Below the pieces are notes generated by a model that was not told the origin of the DNA, did no database searches, and saw only the letters and a program-made list of their open reading frames with translations. From JACVRW01 sp963751105 (GTDB lineage: Bacteria > Actinomycetota > Thermoleophilia > Solirubrobacterales > Thermoleophilaceae), in NCBI GenBank assembly GCA_963751105.1, contig CAVVTG010000002.1:1922001-1986000 (forward strand): a stretch of DNA of 64,000 bases, read 5' to 3'. Both the position numbers and the translations under genes were made by a program. Below are positions 32,641-41,008 of this stretch, in pieces (the stretch's first letter is position 1; every line of letters starts with the position of its first letter).

Positions 32641-33813
32641 ATGTCTTCGACGCCGGATCTGCCGGAGCTGCCTGACTGGGTCAAGTCGCTGGGCCTGCCC
32701 AAGGTCGCCTCCGACGCGATCGACCGCTTCTGGAAGCCGGTCTGGGAGGACATCCGCGACCAGCTCGAGCTGCTGCCGGACCATCGGGGGCGGACCCCCG
32801 AAGAGGCGCCGGCGCCCGACGGCAACTGGCTGGCCTTCGAGGCCAAGGAGGAGCTCGAGCCGGGCGAGCGCTGGCGGGCCTCCTTCGAGTCCATGTGGCC
32901 CGCGTACCGCCGCTGGTACCTGAAGGACGGCGACGAGGCGCGGCCGAGCGTGACCGACTGCCGGCGCATGCTGGACGAGCACATGCCAGAGCTCGTTCCG
33001 ACCTACGAGCGCCTCGTGGCGCTCGCGGGAGGCGACCGGCTGGCCGCGCGCTTCCTCTCGCTCTACCGTCCGCCTGGCTTCGTGGTGGGCTGCACCCAGG
33101 CGGCATGGACCCGCGACGAGTCGCCCGTGCTGGTGCGCAACTACGACTACCCGGCCACCCGCGCGGAGGGCATCGTCTGGTCCACCGGCTGGTCCGGCCG
33201 GCGGGTGATCGGCATGAGCGACTGCCTGTGGGGCCTGCTCGACGGCGTGAACGACGCCGGCCTGGCCGCCTCGCTCACCTTCGGCGGCAGGCGCGCGGTG
33301 GGCGACGGCTTCGGCATCCCGCTGGTGATCCGCTACCTGCTCGAGACCTGCGAGACGGTGGACGAGGCGCGCGCGACGCTCGCCCGGATTCCGGTGCACG
33401 CGGCCCAGAACGTGACCCTCCTGGACGCCTCCGGCGCGGTGGTCACCGCCTGCCTGAGCCCCGACCGCGAGCCCGTCCTCGGCGAGGTCCCGGCGGCCAC
33501 CAACCACCAGCGTGAGGACGACTGGCCCGACTACGCGCATGCCGTTCGCAGCTTCGAGCGGGAGCGTTTCGCCCTCGCCCTGATCGACGACCCCGAGATG
33601 ACGCGCGACCGGTTCGTCTCGGCCTTTCTCGAGCCGCCGCTCTACAGCACGGCGTTCTCGAGCGGCTTCGGCACGATCTACACGGCGGCCTACCACCCCG
33701 CCGAGGGCCGCGCCGAGTACCTGTGGCCCGGCCACACCCTCAGCCAGAACTTCGACGACTTCGTCGAGACGCAGCACACCCAGGCGTTCGCCGAGGGACA
33801 GCGCGCGGCCTGA
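32641..33813 (+). CDS. C45-family acyltransferase/hydrolase (NTN-fold)
   Basis: A 390-residue protein of the C45 (acyl-CoA:6-aminopenicillanate acyltransferase-like) family. The N-terminal nucleophile is probably Cys151 in VVGCTQAAW, with VLVRNYDYP and SDCLWGLLDGVNDAGLAAS following, as in the family; autocleavage before the Cys would give two subunits. These enzymes hydrolyse or transfer acyl groups on amines and amino acids. Its place between the amine oxidase and aminobutyraldehyde dehydrogenase genes suggests removal of an acyl group from an amine substrate. The substrate is inferred. Confidence 0.78.
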   Translation: MSSTPDLPELPDWVKSLGLPKVASDAIDRFWKPVWEDIRDQLELLPDHRGRTPEEAPAPDGNWLAFEAKEELEPGERWRASFESMWPAYRRWYLKDGDEARPSVTDCRRMLDEHMPELVPTYERLVALAGGDRLAARFLSLYRPPGFVVGCTQAAWTRDESPVLVRNYDYPATRAEGIVWSTGWSGRRVIGMSDCLWGLLDGVNDAGLAASLTFGGRRAVGDGFGIPLVIRYLLETCETVDEARATLARIPVHAAQNVTLLDASGAVVTACLSPDREPVLGEVPAATNHQREDDWPDYAHAVRSFERERFALALIDDPEMTRDRFVSAFLEPPLYSTAFSSGFGTIYTAAYHPAEGRAEYLWPGHTLSQNFDDFVETQHTQAFAEGQRAA

Positions 33814-33872
33814 GCCGCGGGCCGGTTTACGATAGCCCGCGCCAGTCGTCCGCTAACTGCGAGGAGCACCAG

Positions 33873-35321
33873 ATGGCCGACCCGCGTGAGCTGCGCAACT
33901 TCATCAACGGCGAGTTCAAGGCGCCGAGCGACGGGCAGACGATGGACGTCGTCAACCCCTCCACCGGCGAGGTCTACGCCACCGCTCCGAAGTCGGGCGA
34001 GGCCGACATCGACGATGCCCTGAAGGCCGCGCAGACCGCCTTCGACGACGGCTGGCGCGACACCACCCCGAGCGAGCGCATGACCGCGATGCTCAAGATG
34101 GCCGACGCCATCGAGGAGAACGCGGAGAAGCTCGTGGAGATCGAGGCCGAGAACACCGGCAAGCCGAAGGGACTCACCCTCAGCGAGGAGATCCCGCCGA
34201 TGTGCGACCAGATCCGCTTCTTCGCCGGGGCGGCGCGCATGCTCGAGGGCAGGGCCACGGCCGAGTACATGACCGGCTTCACCTCCTCGATACGGCGAGA
34301 GCCGATCGGGGTGATCGGCTCGGTCACGCCCTGGAACTACCCGATGATGATGGCCGTGTGGAAATTCGGCCCGGCGCTGGCGGCGGGCAACACGATGGTG
34401 ATCAAGCCTTCCGACACCACGCCGGCCAGCACGGTCTACATGGCCGAGCTGTTCGCCGAGATCCTCCCGCCCGGAGTGTTCAACGTGGTCTGCGGAGACC
34501 GCGACACCGGTGCCGGCGTGGTGGCGCATCCGATTCCGCAGATGGTGTCGATCACCGGCAGCATTGCCGCCGGCAAGGCCGTGGCCCGCTCAGCGGCCGA
34601 CACGCTGAAGCGCACCCACCTCGAGCTCGGCGGCAAGGCGCCGGTGATCGTGTTCGACGACGCCGACCTGTCGAGCGCCGCCGAGGACATCGCCGTGGCC
34701 GGTTACTTCAACGCGGGACAGGACTGCACCGCGGCGACGCGTGTCCTGGCGGGCGCGGGCGTGCAGGAGGACATCGCCGCCGCGCTCGTTGAACAGGCGG
34801 GCACGGTGCGACTGTCAAAGGACGAGGAGCCCGATTCGGAGGACTTCTTCATCCCGCCGATCAACAACGCCGACCAGCTCGAGAAGGTCAACGGCATGGT
34901 TGAGCGCACCCCCGACCACGCCAAGGTGCTCGTGGGCGGCGAGCGCGCTACCGCCGACGGCTACTTCTACGAGCCGACCGTGATCGACGGTGTCGAGCAG
35001 GGCGACGAGCTGGCCACCAGTGAGATCTTCGGACCGGTGATCACCGTCCAGTCGTTCAGCGACGAGGAGGAGGCGCTGCGCTGGGCCAACGGGACCGAGT
35101 ACGGCCTCGCCTCCAGCGTGTGGACGAGCAACCACAAGCGCGCGCTGCGCGTGTCACGCGCGCTCGACTTCGGGTGTGTCTGGGTCAACTGCCACATCCC
35201 GCTGGTGGCGGAGATGCCCCACGGCGGCTTCAAGCACTCCGGCTACGGCAAGGACCTGTCGGGCTACTCGTTCGAGGAGTACACGCGCGTGAAGCACGTG
35301 ATGTCGGCGCTCGAGGGCTAG
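33873..35321 (+). CDS. Gamma-aminobutyraldehyde dehydrogenase-like ALDH
   Basis: A 482-residue NAD(P)-dependent aldehyde dehydrogenase. The active site is complete: Cys285 in GQDCTAATR, Glu251 in LELGGKAP, the nucleotide-binding TPWNYPMMMAVWKFGPALAA segment and EIFGPVITV. Over its length it resembles gamma-aminobutyraldehyde dehydrogenases (MADPRELRNFINGEF... VWVNCHIPLVAEMPHGGFK). Together with the upstream amine oxidase it would turn putrescine-type diamines into GABA. The ATG at 33873 is preceded by GAGGAGC. Confidence 0.88.
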   Translation: MADPRELRNFINGEFKAPSDGQTMDVVNPSTGEVYATAPKSGEADIDDALKAAQTAFDDGWRDTTPSERMTAMLKMADAIEENAEKLVEIEAENTGKPKGLTLSEEIPPMCDQIRFFAGAARMLEGRATAEYMTGFTSSIRREPIGVIGSVTPWNYPMMMAVWKFGPALAAGNTMVIKPSDTTPASTVYMAELFAEILPPGVFNVVCGDRDTGAGVVAHPIPQMVSITGSIAAGKAVARSAADTLKRTHLELGGKAPVIVFDDADLSSAAEDIAVAGYFNAGQDCTAATRVLAGAGVQEDIAAALVEQAGTVRLSKDEEPDSEDFFIPPINNADQLEKVNGMVERTPDHAKVLVGGERATADGYFYEPTVIDGVEQGDELATSEIFGPVITVQSFSDEEEALRWANGTEYGLASSVWTSNHKRALRVSRALDFGCVWVNCHIPLVAEMPHGGFKHSGYGKDLSGYSFEEYTRVKHVMSALEG

Positions 35322-35323
35322 GT

Positions 35324-36277
35324 CTAGGAGCCGAGCCAGCGCTTGGGGTTGTCGACCATCATCTGCTCGAGCTGCTCGTCGGTCATGCCGCGCTCCTTCA
35401 GCTCCGGGATGACCGAGTCGAACAGGAAGGTCATGCTCCAGTCCGGCACCTCGTTGGCCTTGAGGTACTCCTGGACCTCGGACGGGAACCAGTCGATGGA
35501 CGAGCAGTAGTCCTGTGAGATGAACATGCGGTCGGCGTAGCCGCGCTCGAGCAGCGCCAGCGTGGTGGCGTTGCGGTTGGGGGTGGGCAGGTAGATGTCG
35601 ATCCCGTAGCGGTCCAGGCCGATCCAGCACCCGGTCTCGAGCAGGTGCTCGATGTACTCGAGATCGTCGGTGTCGCCGGTGTGCGCCATCTGGATCTTGG
35701 TCGGGTCGACACCCTCCTCGGCGAAGATGCGCATCTGCTCGGGCCCCGTCCCACTCGCCGGCCGGGAGTGGGCCATGATCGGCTTGCCGGTGCGGTTGCT
35801 GGCCCGGGCGGCGGCGCGGTGCACCCTCTCCACGTTGGGCGTGACCCCGGGCTCGTCGGCCGCGCACTTGATGAAGGCCGGCTTGATGCCGGTGCCCTGG
35901 ATCCCGTTCTCGATCTCGTGGACGAAGATGTCGGCGAGCGCGTCCTCGTCGCGGCTCAGGAGCCCCTGGGGCAGGTGGTCGTAGGTGTAGATGCCCGTGG
36001 CGAGAACCACCTGGATCCCCGCCTCGTCTGCCACCCGCCGGCTGAAGGCCGCGTCCCGGTTGAGGTACATCGCCGCCGGATCGACGACCGTCCTGATCCC
36101 GTGCCCCTTGACCGCGTGAGCGTCGGCCATTGCCGCCTCCCACTCGGCCTCCTCGTCGTAGAGGTGCGGGAACTGATGCCGCAGCGCCTCGTCGGTGGTC
36201 CGGAAGTGCTCATGGATGAGCGTCCTGCCGAGTTCCTCGACGTCGATGGGACCGTTGACGGTCTCGACTGACGGCAT
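35324..36277 (-). CDS. Phosphotriesterase-family amidohydrolase
   Basis: A 317-residue metal-dependent hydrolase of the phosphotriesterase/lactonase family. Binuclear-site residues are His22 and His24 (LIHEHF), the carbamylated lysine in PAFIKCAAD, His in IMAHSRPA and QMAHTGDTDD, and Asp in FISQDYC. Relatives hydrolyse lactones or phosphotriesters. It is convergent with the aldehyde dehydrogenase (two bases apart), so a shared pathway is possible but not shown. Confidence 0.85.
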   Translation of the reverse strand: MPSVETVNGPIDVEELGRTLIHEHFRTTDEALRHQFPHLYDEEAEWEAAMADAHAVKGHGIRTVVDPAAMYLNRDAAFSRRVADEAGIQVVLATGIYTYDHLPQGLLSRDEDALADIFVHEIENGIQGTGIKPAFIKCAADEPGVTPNVERVHRAAARASNRTGKPIMAHSRPASGTGPEQMRIFAEEGVDPTKIQMAHTGDTDDLEYIEHLLETGCWIGLDRYGIDIYLPTPNRNATTLALLERGYADRMFISQDYCSSIDWFPSEVQEYLKANEVPDWSMTFLFDSVIPELKERGMTDEQLEQMMVDNPKRWLGS

Positions 36278-36300
36278 GCCGGGAAACCTATGGGATTAGG

Positions 36301-36374
36301 CGGGGCAGCCAGGACTCGAACCTGGGACCTCCGGTTTTGGAGACCGGCGCTACCACCAGCTGAGCTACTGCCCC
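36301..36374 (-). tRNA. tRNA-Trp (CCA anticodon)
   Basis: A minus-strand cloverleaf: acceptor GGGGCAG/CTGCCCC, anticodon stem CCGGT/ACCGG around CTCCAAA (anticodon CCA), and T-loop TTCGAGT. The D-stem is only three base pairs, as often seen. It sits just upstream of the phosphotriesterase-family gene. Confidence 0.92.
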
Positions 36375-36401
36375 CGGGGCCGAGATCGTAGCGGCGCCGA
36401 G

Positions 36402-36485
36402 TGCGGGCGGAGGGACTCGAACCCCCACAGTCTTTCGACCACGAGGACCTAAACCTCGCGCGTCTGCCAGTTCCGCCACGCCCGC
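36402..36485 (-). tRNA. tRNA-Leu (TAG anticodon)
   Basis: A class II tRNA of 84 bases on the minus strand: acceptor GCGGGCG/CGCCCGC, anticodon stem CGAGG/CCTCG around TTTAGGT (anticodon TAG), a long variable arm TGGTCGAAAGACTG, and T-loop TTCGAGT. Confidence 0.92.
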
Positions 36486-36532
36486 GTTGGTCACGGCGCG
36501 ATCAGACCCGCCACAGGTTAGGGTGTCCCCCG

Positions 36533-37012
36533 ATGGCCGACACCGTTCTCGTCCGCCCCAACCGGGAGAAGACCGAGGCCAAGGCCACCAAGGCCATCAT
36601 CGTGCTCCTGCTGCTGGTGAGCGCCGGCCTGATCCTGATCGTCACCGCGGGTGGCTGGTCGAAGCTGCAGGGCGCTCAGATCGTCGCGATCGCCTACATC
36701 ATCGTCTACGCCGTCATGGCCTTCTACGTGGCGCGCTGGAACCGTGGCGTGCTGCCGGTGGCGGCTGCGCTGGCGGTCCTGTTCACCGTGTTCGCCGCGG
36801 TGGCGGGCCCTGCCTGGTTCGATCGCGACAAGGCCGGCTTCGCCGATCCCGCTCTGGATCCGGCGATGCTCGGCCTGCTCACGGTGATCCTCATTCCGGT
36901 GCAGCTGCTCTTGGCCGCGTTCGCAATGAGGGGCTTTCAGCAGAAGTGGAACGTCGAGGTAGAGGTCGCTCAGGACAACGTCGGGCCGGGCAGTCGCGTT
37001 CAGCCGGCCTGA
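36533..37012 (+). CDS. Four-helix membrane protein
   Basis: A 159-residue membrane protein from ATG 36533. Helices lie at about residues 20-40 (AIIVLLLLVSAGLILIVTA), 48-65 (VAIAYIIVYAVMAFYVA), 72-92 and 112-133. The C-terminal tail after FQQKWNVEVEVAQ is soluble. It sits between two tRNA-Leu genes. I recognise no family beyond uncharacterised actinobacterial membrane proteins. Confidence 0.68.
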   Translation: MADTVLVRPNREKTEAKATKAIIVLLLLVSAGLILIVTAGGWSKLQGAQIVAIAYIIVYAVMAFYVARWNRGVLPVAAALAVLFTVFAAVAGPAWFDRDKAGFADPALDPAMLGLLTVILIPVQLLLAAFAMRGFQQKWNVEVEVAQDNVGPGSRVQPA

Positions 37013-37037
37013 CGAGGACCTACACTTACCGGACCGA

Positions 37038-37121
37038 GCGGCGGTGTCCAAACTGGTATAGGAGGCGGTCTCAAAAACCGCTGCCCGAAAGGGCGTGTGG
37101 GTTCGAATCCCATCCGCCGTA
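37038..37121 (+). tRNA. tRNA-Leu (CAA anticodon)
   Basis: A plus-strand class II tRNA: acceptor GCGGCGG/CCGCCGT (one G-T pair), D-arm TCC...GGA, anticodon stem GCGGT/ACCGC around CTCAAAA (anticodon CAA), variable arm TGCCCGAAAGGGCG, and T-loop TTCGAAT. It ends at discriminator A, five bases before the next gene. Confidence 0.92.
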
Positions 37122-37126
37122 CTCGC

Positions 37127-37531
37127 ATGATGAGAGCGTTCACGGCCTGCGTCGTCGGTCTCGTGCTCGCCGCTGCGGGCGGGGCGTGCGGCGACGAAGA
37201 GCAGGATCCGCTCGTGACCGGCACCCCGGCGCCCGATCACGCCGCCGAGGTCGAGCGCGACCCGTACGCCCTCACCTGCCGTGACCTCGCGCGGCAGACC
37301 CTCCACCCCGAGAGCGCAAAGCTCGTGATCCGCGCGGAGTTCGCCCTCGCCCAGGATCCCGCCCTCGAGAAGGTCGTGGCCCGGGAGACCCTCAACCGCA
37401 CGGGGCGCAGCGTCTACTACGCGCTCACGGAGATATGCAAGACGCGCGAGCCCGGCTTCAAGCCCGGCCGCCAGGCCGTCGAGGCGGTGCGGCAGGGGAA
37501 GTATCTGGCCGCGCGAAACCGGCCCGGGTAG
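37127..37531 (+). CDS. Exported protein, possibly lipoprotein
   Basis: A 134-residue protein with an N-terminal signal (MMRAFTACVVGLVLAAAGG) ending in ACGD, a weak lipobox. The mature part is about 110 residues, mostly helical, with two further cysteines (LTCRDLAR and TEICKTRE) that could form a disulfide. No family is recognised. Its last 115 bases overlap a convergent membrane protein gene. Confidence 0.6.
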   Translation: MMRAFTACVVGLVLAAAGGACGDEEQDPLVTGTPAPDHAAEVERDPYALTCRDLARQTLHPESAKLVIRAEFALAQDPALEKVVARETLNRTGRSVYYALTEICKTREPGFKPGRQAVEAVRQGKYLAARNRPG

Positions 37532-37968
37532 CCCCCCAGGCCATGCCGGCCGTGCCCGAGCAGGGCGAAGAACGCTCCGATCCGCCGTCCGGTGGCGGTG
37601 TCGAGCTCCGGCGCCACCAGGTCGAAGCCCGGTGGGTTCAGCAGCCGGTAGACGATGAGCAGGGCGGACAGGGCAGCCGCGATCGCCACGGCATTGGCGA
37701 GCAGCGGGTTGGGAGCAAGGCGGGGAACGAGCGAGCGAGCTCCGAGACCGACGCCCAGGGCGGCCGAGACGAACACGACGATGTCGATCACCCGAAACGC
37801 CTCGAACGCGTTGAGGCGCGCCTCCTCGACCGTCGCCGAGCCGGCGTCGCCCGGCAGCTCCACGCGCACGTCGAGCCCGAACCAGGGCAGGAACATGCTC
37901 GCCATCAGCAGCGCGCCACTCGCCCCGGCCACGAGCGCGCCGGTTCTGCCCTGGTCCACGGCGGGCAT
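37417..37968 (-). CDS. Four-helix membrane protein, possibly frameshifted near the end
   Basis: The frame from ATG 37968 gives 183 residues: helix LVAGASGALLMASMFLPWFG, an outside loop, IVVFVSAALGVGLG, NAVAIAAALSALLIVYRL, and FFALL, where a fourth helix begins and then breaks into arginine-rich sequence. Shifting one base at about 37565 gives GTAGMAWGATRAGF, a better helix end, and a stop at 37458. I suspect a one-base insertion in a GGG run. It is divergent from the M28-like gene (13-bp gap) and overlaps the exported-protein gene at its end. Function unknown. Confidence 0.6.
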   Translation of the reverse strand: MPAVDQGRTGALVAGASGALLMASMFLPWFGLDVRVELPGDAGSATVEEARLNAFEAFRVIDIVVFVSAALGVGLGARSLVPRLAPNPLLANAVAIAAALSALLIVYRLLNPPGFDLVAPELDTATGRRIGAFFALLGHGRHGLGGYPGRFRAARYFPCRTASTAWRPGLKPGSRVLHISVSA

Positions 37969-37981
37969 ACTGCCACCCCGG

Positions 37982-39151
37982 ATGACGGTCGACACCTTCG
38001 CCGAGGCAGCGGCGCTCGCCGACGGCGCCGGCCCGCGCCCTCCCGGTTCGGATGCCGAGCGGGCCGCCGCAGAGCACCTCGCCGGGCGGCTGCGCGCGCT
38101 CGGACGCAGGGTCGACATCGAGACGTTCGACGTCTGGCCGCGCTGGCCGCTCGCCTATGCGCTGCACGCCCTCGCCGGAATCGCGGCGAGCCTCCTGTCA
38201 CTCGTCCAGCCGGAGCCGGCCGTGATCCTGGCTCTCCTGGCGACCGTGCTCACGGCGCTCGACGCCGGAGGCATCCTCACGACCACCCGCCGGCTGCTCG
38301 GGCGCCGGGAGTCTCAGAACCTCGTCTCCTGGGGAGACCGCGACCGCCCGGGCGACCTGCTGCTCGTGGCTCACACCGACAGCGGTCCGGGTGGGCTGGC
38401 GGCGGGCGACGGCGTTCGCCGCCTCCTGGCTGCGCTGCCCGGCCCTCTGCGAAGGCCGCTCTCCCCCTACGCCCTGCTCGTGTGGGTGCTGGCCGCGGTG
38501 GTGGTCGTGTGCCTCCTGCGTCTCGATGGATCCTCCGGCCCCGCGCTCGACGTCCTCCAGTTCCTGGTCACGGCCGGGCTGGTGGCCGCGGTGGGGCTGC
38601 TGCTCGGCCTCGCTCTCACCACCCCGCCCCCCGGCGAGAACGACAACGCGTCCGGGGTGGCGCTGGCTCTGCGGATGGCCGAGCGCGCCGAGCCCGAGCA
38701 CTTCGGGGTCCACGTGCTGTTCACCGGTTCGCGTAAGGCGCTGGCCCAGGGGATGCGCAGCTTCCTGCTGCGGCACGGCGGCCGCCTCGACGCCGAGCGC
38801 ACGGTGGTGCTGAACCTCGATCGGGTCGGCGACGACGCTCCTCGCTACGCGCGCCGCGAGGGCCCGGTGGTGGCCCTGCGGGCCCACGTCCAGCTGGTCG
38901 AGCTGTGCGCCGGCGTGGCCGAGGACGCTCCGGAGGCCGGGTCCGGATCGATCATCGGACGCTCACCCAGCGACGGCTACGCCGCTCGGACCGGCGGCCT
39001 GCCGGCGATCACCCTCACCTGCTCCGACGAACGCGGGTACGCCTCCCGGCGGCTGACCGAGCGCTCTCTCGCCCAGGCCGAGGCCTTCTGCGCCGAGCTC
39101 ATCCACCGGATCGACGCCGAGATCGGGCCGGAGCTCAGGAGGAGGAGCTAG
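37982..39151 (+). CDS. Membrane-embedded M28 peptidase-like protein, catalytic residues lost
   Basis: A 389-residue protein resembling M28 aminopeptidases, with about four transmembrane helices inserted between the first metal ligand and the rest. LLLVAHTDSGPGG (His131, Asp133) and GENDNASG (Asp221) are kept. The segment that should carry the catalytic and metal glutamates (GAEE-type) reads GSRKALAQGMRSF, with Arg251 and Lys252 in place of Glu-Glu, and the final metal histidine is missing from DERGYASRRLTE. It is therefore probably not an active metallopeptidase; it may bind peptides or act structurally. Its end overlaps the acetoacetyl-CoA synthetase gene by 17 bases. Confidence 0.72.
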   Translation: MTVDTFAEAAALADGAGPRPPGSDAERAAAEHLAGRLRALGRRVDIETFDVWPRWPLAYALHALAGIAASLLSLVQPEPAVILALLATVLTALDAGGILTTTRRLLGRRESQNLVSWGDRDRPGDLLLVAHTDSGPGGLAAGDGVRRLLAALPGPLRRPLSPYALLVWVLAAVVVVCLLRLDGSSGPALDVLQFLVTAGLVAAVGLLLGLALTTPPPGENDNASGVALALRMAERAEPEHFGVHVLFTGSRKALAQGMRSFLLRHGGRLDAERTVVLNLDRVGDDAPRYARREGPVVALRAHVQLVELCAGVAEDAPEAGSGSIIGRSPSDGYAARTGGLPAITLTCSDERGYASRRLTERSLAQAEAFCAELIHRIDAEIGPELRRRS

Positions 39152-40997
39152 CGCCGGCCCCCGCGCGCTCGGCGAACCAGTCGAGCGCGGCGGGGTTGGC
39201 CAGCGAGTCGCGGCTGGCGGCGGTGGAGGGGTCGGCGCCGAGCAGGATCTTCTTGACCGGCACCTCCAGCTTCTTGTTGGAGAGCGTGCGCGGCACCTCG
39301 GCGATCTGCTCGATCCCGTCCGGAGAGTGGCGTGGCGAGCAGTGCTCGCGGATTCGGCGGCGCAGCTCGGCCTGGAGGTCGTCGCTCAGCTGCGCCTCGT
39401 CTCTGAGCACCACGAACAGCAGCATCTCCCCCTCGACGTCCACGACCAGGGAATCGAGCACCTCGTCCAGTCCCTCAACGGCGCTGTAGATCTCGCTCGT
39501 GCCCATGCGCACGCCGCCGCGGTTGATGGTGGAGTCGGAGCGGCCGTAGATCACCGCCGTTCCGCGTTCGGTGATCTTGATCCAGTCGCCGTGACGCCAG
39601 ATGCCGGGGAACATCTCGAAGTAGCTCTCGCGGTACCGCTCGCCGTCCGGGTCGTTCCAGAAGTACAGCGGCATGGAGGGCATCGGCTCGGTGATCACGA
39701 GCTCGCCCACCTCGCCGGTGAGCGCCCGGCCGTCGTCCGAGAACGCCTCCACCGCAGCCCCGAGGCTGCGCGCCTGGAGCTCCCCTGCGTAGACCGGCAG
39801 CACGGGGCAGGCCCCCACGAAGGCGGTGCAGAGATCGGTGCCGCCGCTGGTCGAGTACAGCCAGACACCGGGGAACTTCTCGTAGACCCACTCGAAGCCC
39901 TCCACGGGCAACGGCGATCCGGTCGACCCGATGCTGCGCAGCCGCGGCGGCCGTGGCGGCTCGACCTCGGCCTTCATGGACGCGCCGATGAAGCCCGCGC
40001 TCGTGCCGAAGCTCGTCACGTCGGCCTCGGCGGCGAAGTCCCACAGCCGGTTCGGGTCGGGCTGGCCGTCGTAGAGCACGATCGTGGACCCGGCCAGCAG
40101 CCCGCCCACCAGGAAGTTCCACATCATCCAGCCGGTGGTGGTGTACCAGAAGAAACGATCGTCGGCCGAGAGGTCGGAATGGAAGTGCGCCTTCTTGAGC
40201 TGCTCGAGCAGGATGCCGCCCTGGCCCTGCACGATCGCCTTCGGCAACCCGGTGGTGCCCGACGAGTAGAGCACCCACAGCGGGTGGTCGAAGGGCACCG
40301 CCTCGAAGCTCAGCTCCGCCGGCTCGGCCAACAGCTCGTCCCAGCCCGAGGGCACCATCACCGTGTGCTCGAGCGCCGGAATCGCCGCCTCGATCTCTCG
40401 CACACGAGGACGCCGGTCGAAGTCCTTGCCGCCGTAGCGGTATCCGTCGGTGGCGATCAGCACCTTCGGCTCGATCTGCGCGAAGCGGTCGACCACCGTG
40501 GGCACCCCGAACTCGGGCGCGCAGCTCGACCACACCGCCCCGATGGAAGCGCAGGCCAGGAAGGCCACCACCGTCTCGGGCACGTTCGGCATGTACGCCG
40601 CCACCCGGTCGCCCGGGCCGACCCCCAGCCGCCGCAGTCCGGCCGCGCAGCGGGCCGTCTGATCGCGCAGCTCGTCCCAGGACAGCTCGGCCAGAGGGCT
40701 CGACTCGGTCGCGTGGACGATCGCCGTCTCGCCCGGCCGGGCCTGGCGGAACAGGTGCTCGGCGTAGTTGACCCGGGCGCCCGGGAACCACTCCGCCCCC
40801 GGCATCTCCGTCTTCCCCAGCACCCGCTCGGGCGGCGGCCCGACGTCGAAGCGGTCCCATAGCGCGCCCCAGAAGCCCTCCAGGTCCTCCACCGACCAGC
40901 GCCACAACTCGTGGTAGTCGCCGAAGCCGCGCTCCTCCATGAACGCCGCCAGCTGTGATCCGCCGGACGGCTCCCAGAGAAGGTCTCCCTCGCGCAT
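39135..40997 (-). CDS. aacS: Acetoacetyl-CoA synthetase
   Basis: A 620-residue adenylate-forming ligase that activates acetoacetate to acetoacetyl-CoA using ATP. AMP-binding core motifs are LWVLYSSGTTGLPKAIVQG near residue 250, YTTTGWMMWNFLVGGLL (highly typical of AacS) and GRSDSTINRGGVRMGTSEIY. The N-terminal WSVEDLEGFWGALWDRFDV and WFPGARVNYAEHLF are the ACS N-domain. The closing NKKLEVPVKKILLG holds the catalytic lysine. ATG 40997 is chosen; upstream sequence belongs to the previous gene. With HMG-CoA lyase and the acyl-CoA carboxylase further on, it fits ketone-body or leucine use. Confidence 0.9.
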   Translation of the reverse strand: MREGDLLWEPSGGSQLAAFMEERGFGDYHELWRWSVEDLEGFWGALWDRFDVGPPPERVLGKTEMPGAEWFPGARVNYAEHLFRQARPGETAIVHATESSPLAELSWDELRDQTARCAAGLRRLGVGPGDRVAAYMPNVPETVVAFLACASIGAVWSSCAPEFGVPTVVDRFAQIEPKVLIATDGYRYGGKDFDRRPRVREIEAAIPALEHTVMVPSGWDELLAEPAELSFEAVPFDHPLWVLYSSGTTGLPKAIVQGQGGILLEQLKKAHFHSDLSADDRFFWYTTTGWMMWNFLVGGLLAGSTIVLYDGQPDPNRLWDFAAEADVTSFGTSAGFIGASMKAEVEPPRPPRLRSIGSTGSPLPVEGFEWVYEKFPGVWLYSTSGGTDLCTAFVGACPVLPVYAGELQARSLGAAVEAFSDDGRALTGEVGELVITEPMPSMPLYFWNDPDGERYRESYFEMFPGIWRHGDWIKITERGTAVIYGRSDSTINRGGVRMGTSEIYSAVEGLDEVLDSLVVDVEGEMLLFVVLRDEAQLSDDLQAELRRRIREHCSPRHSPDGIEQIAEVPRTLSNKKLEVPVKKILLGADPSTAASRDSLANPAALDWFAERAGAGASSSS

Positions 40998-41008
40998 TGC
41001 GCCCGATT

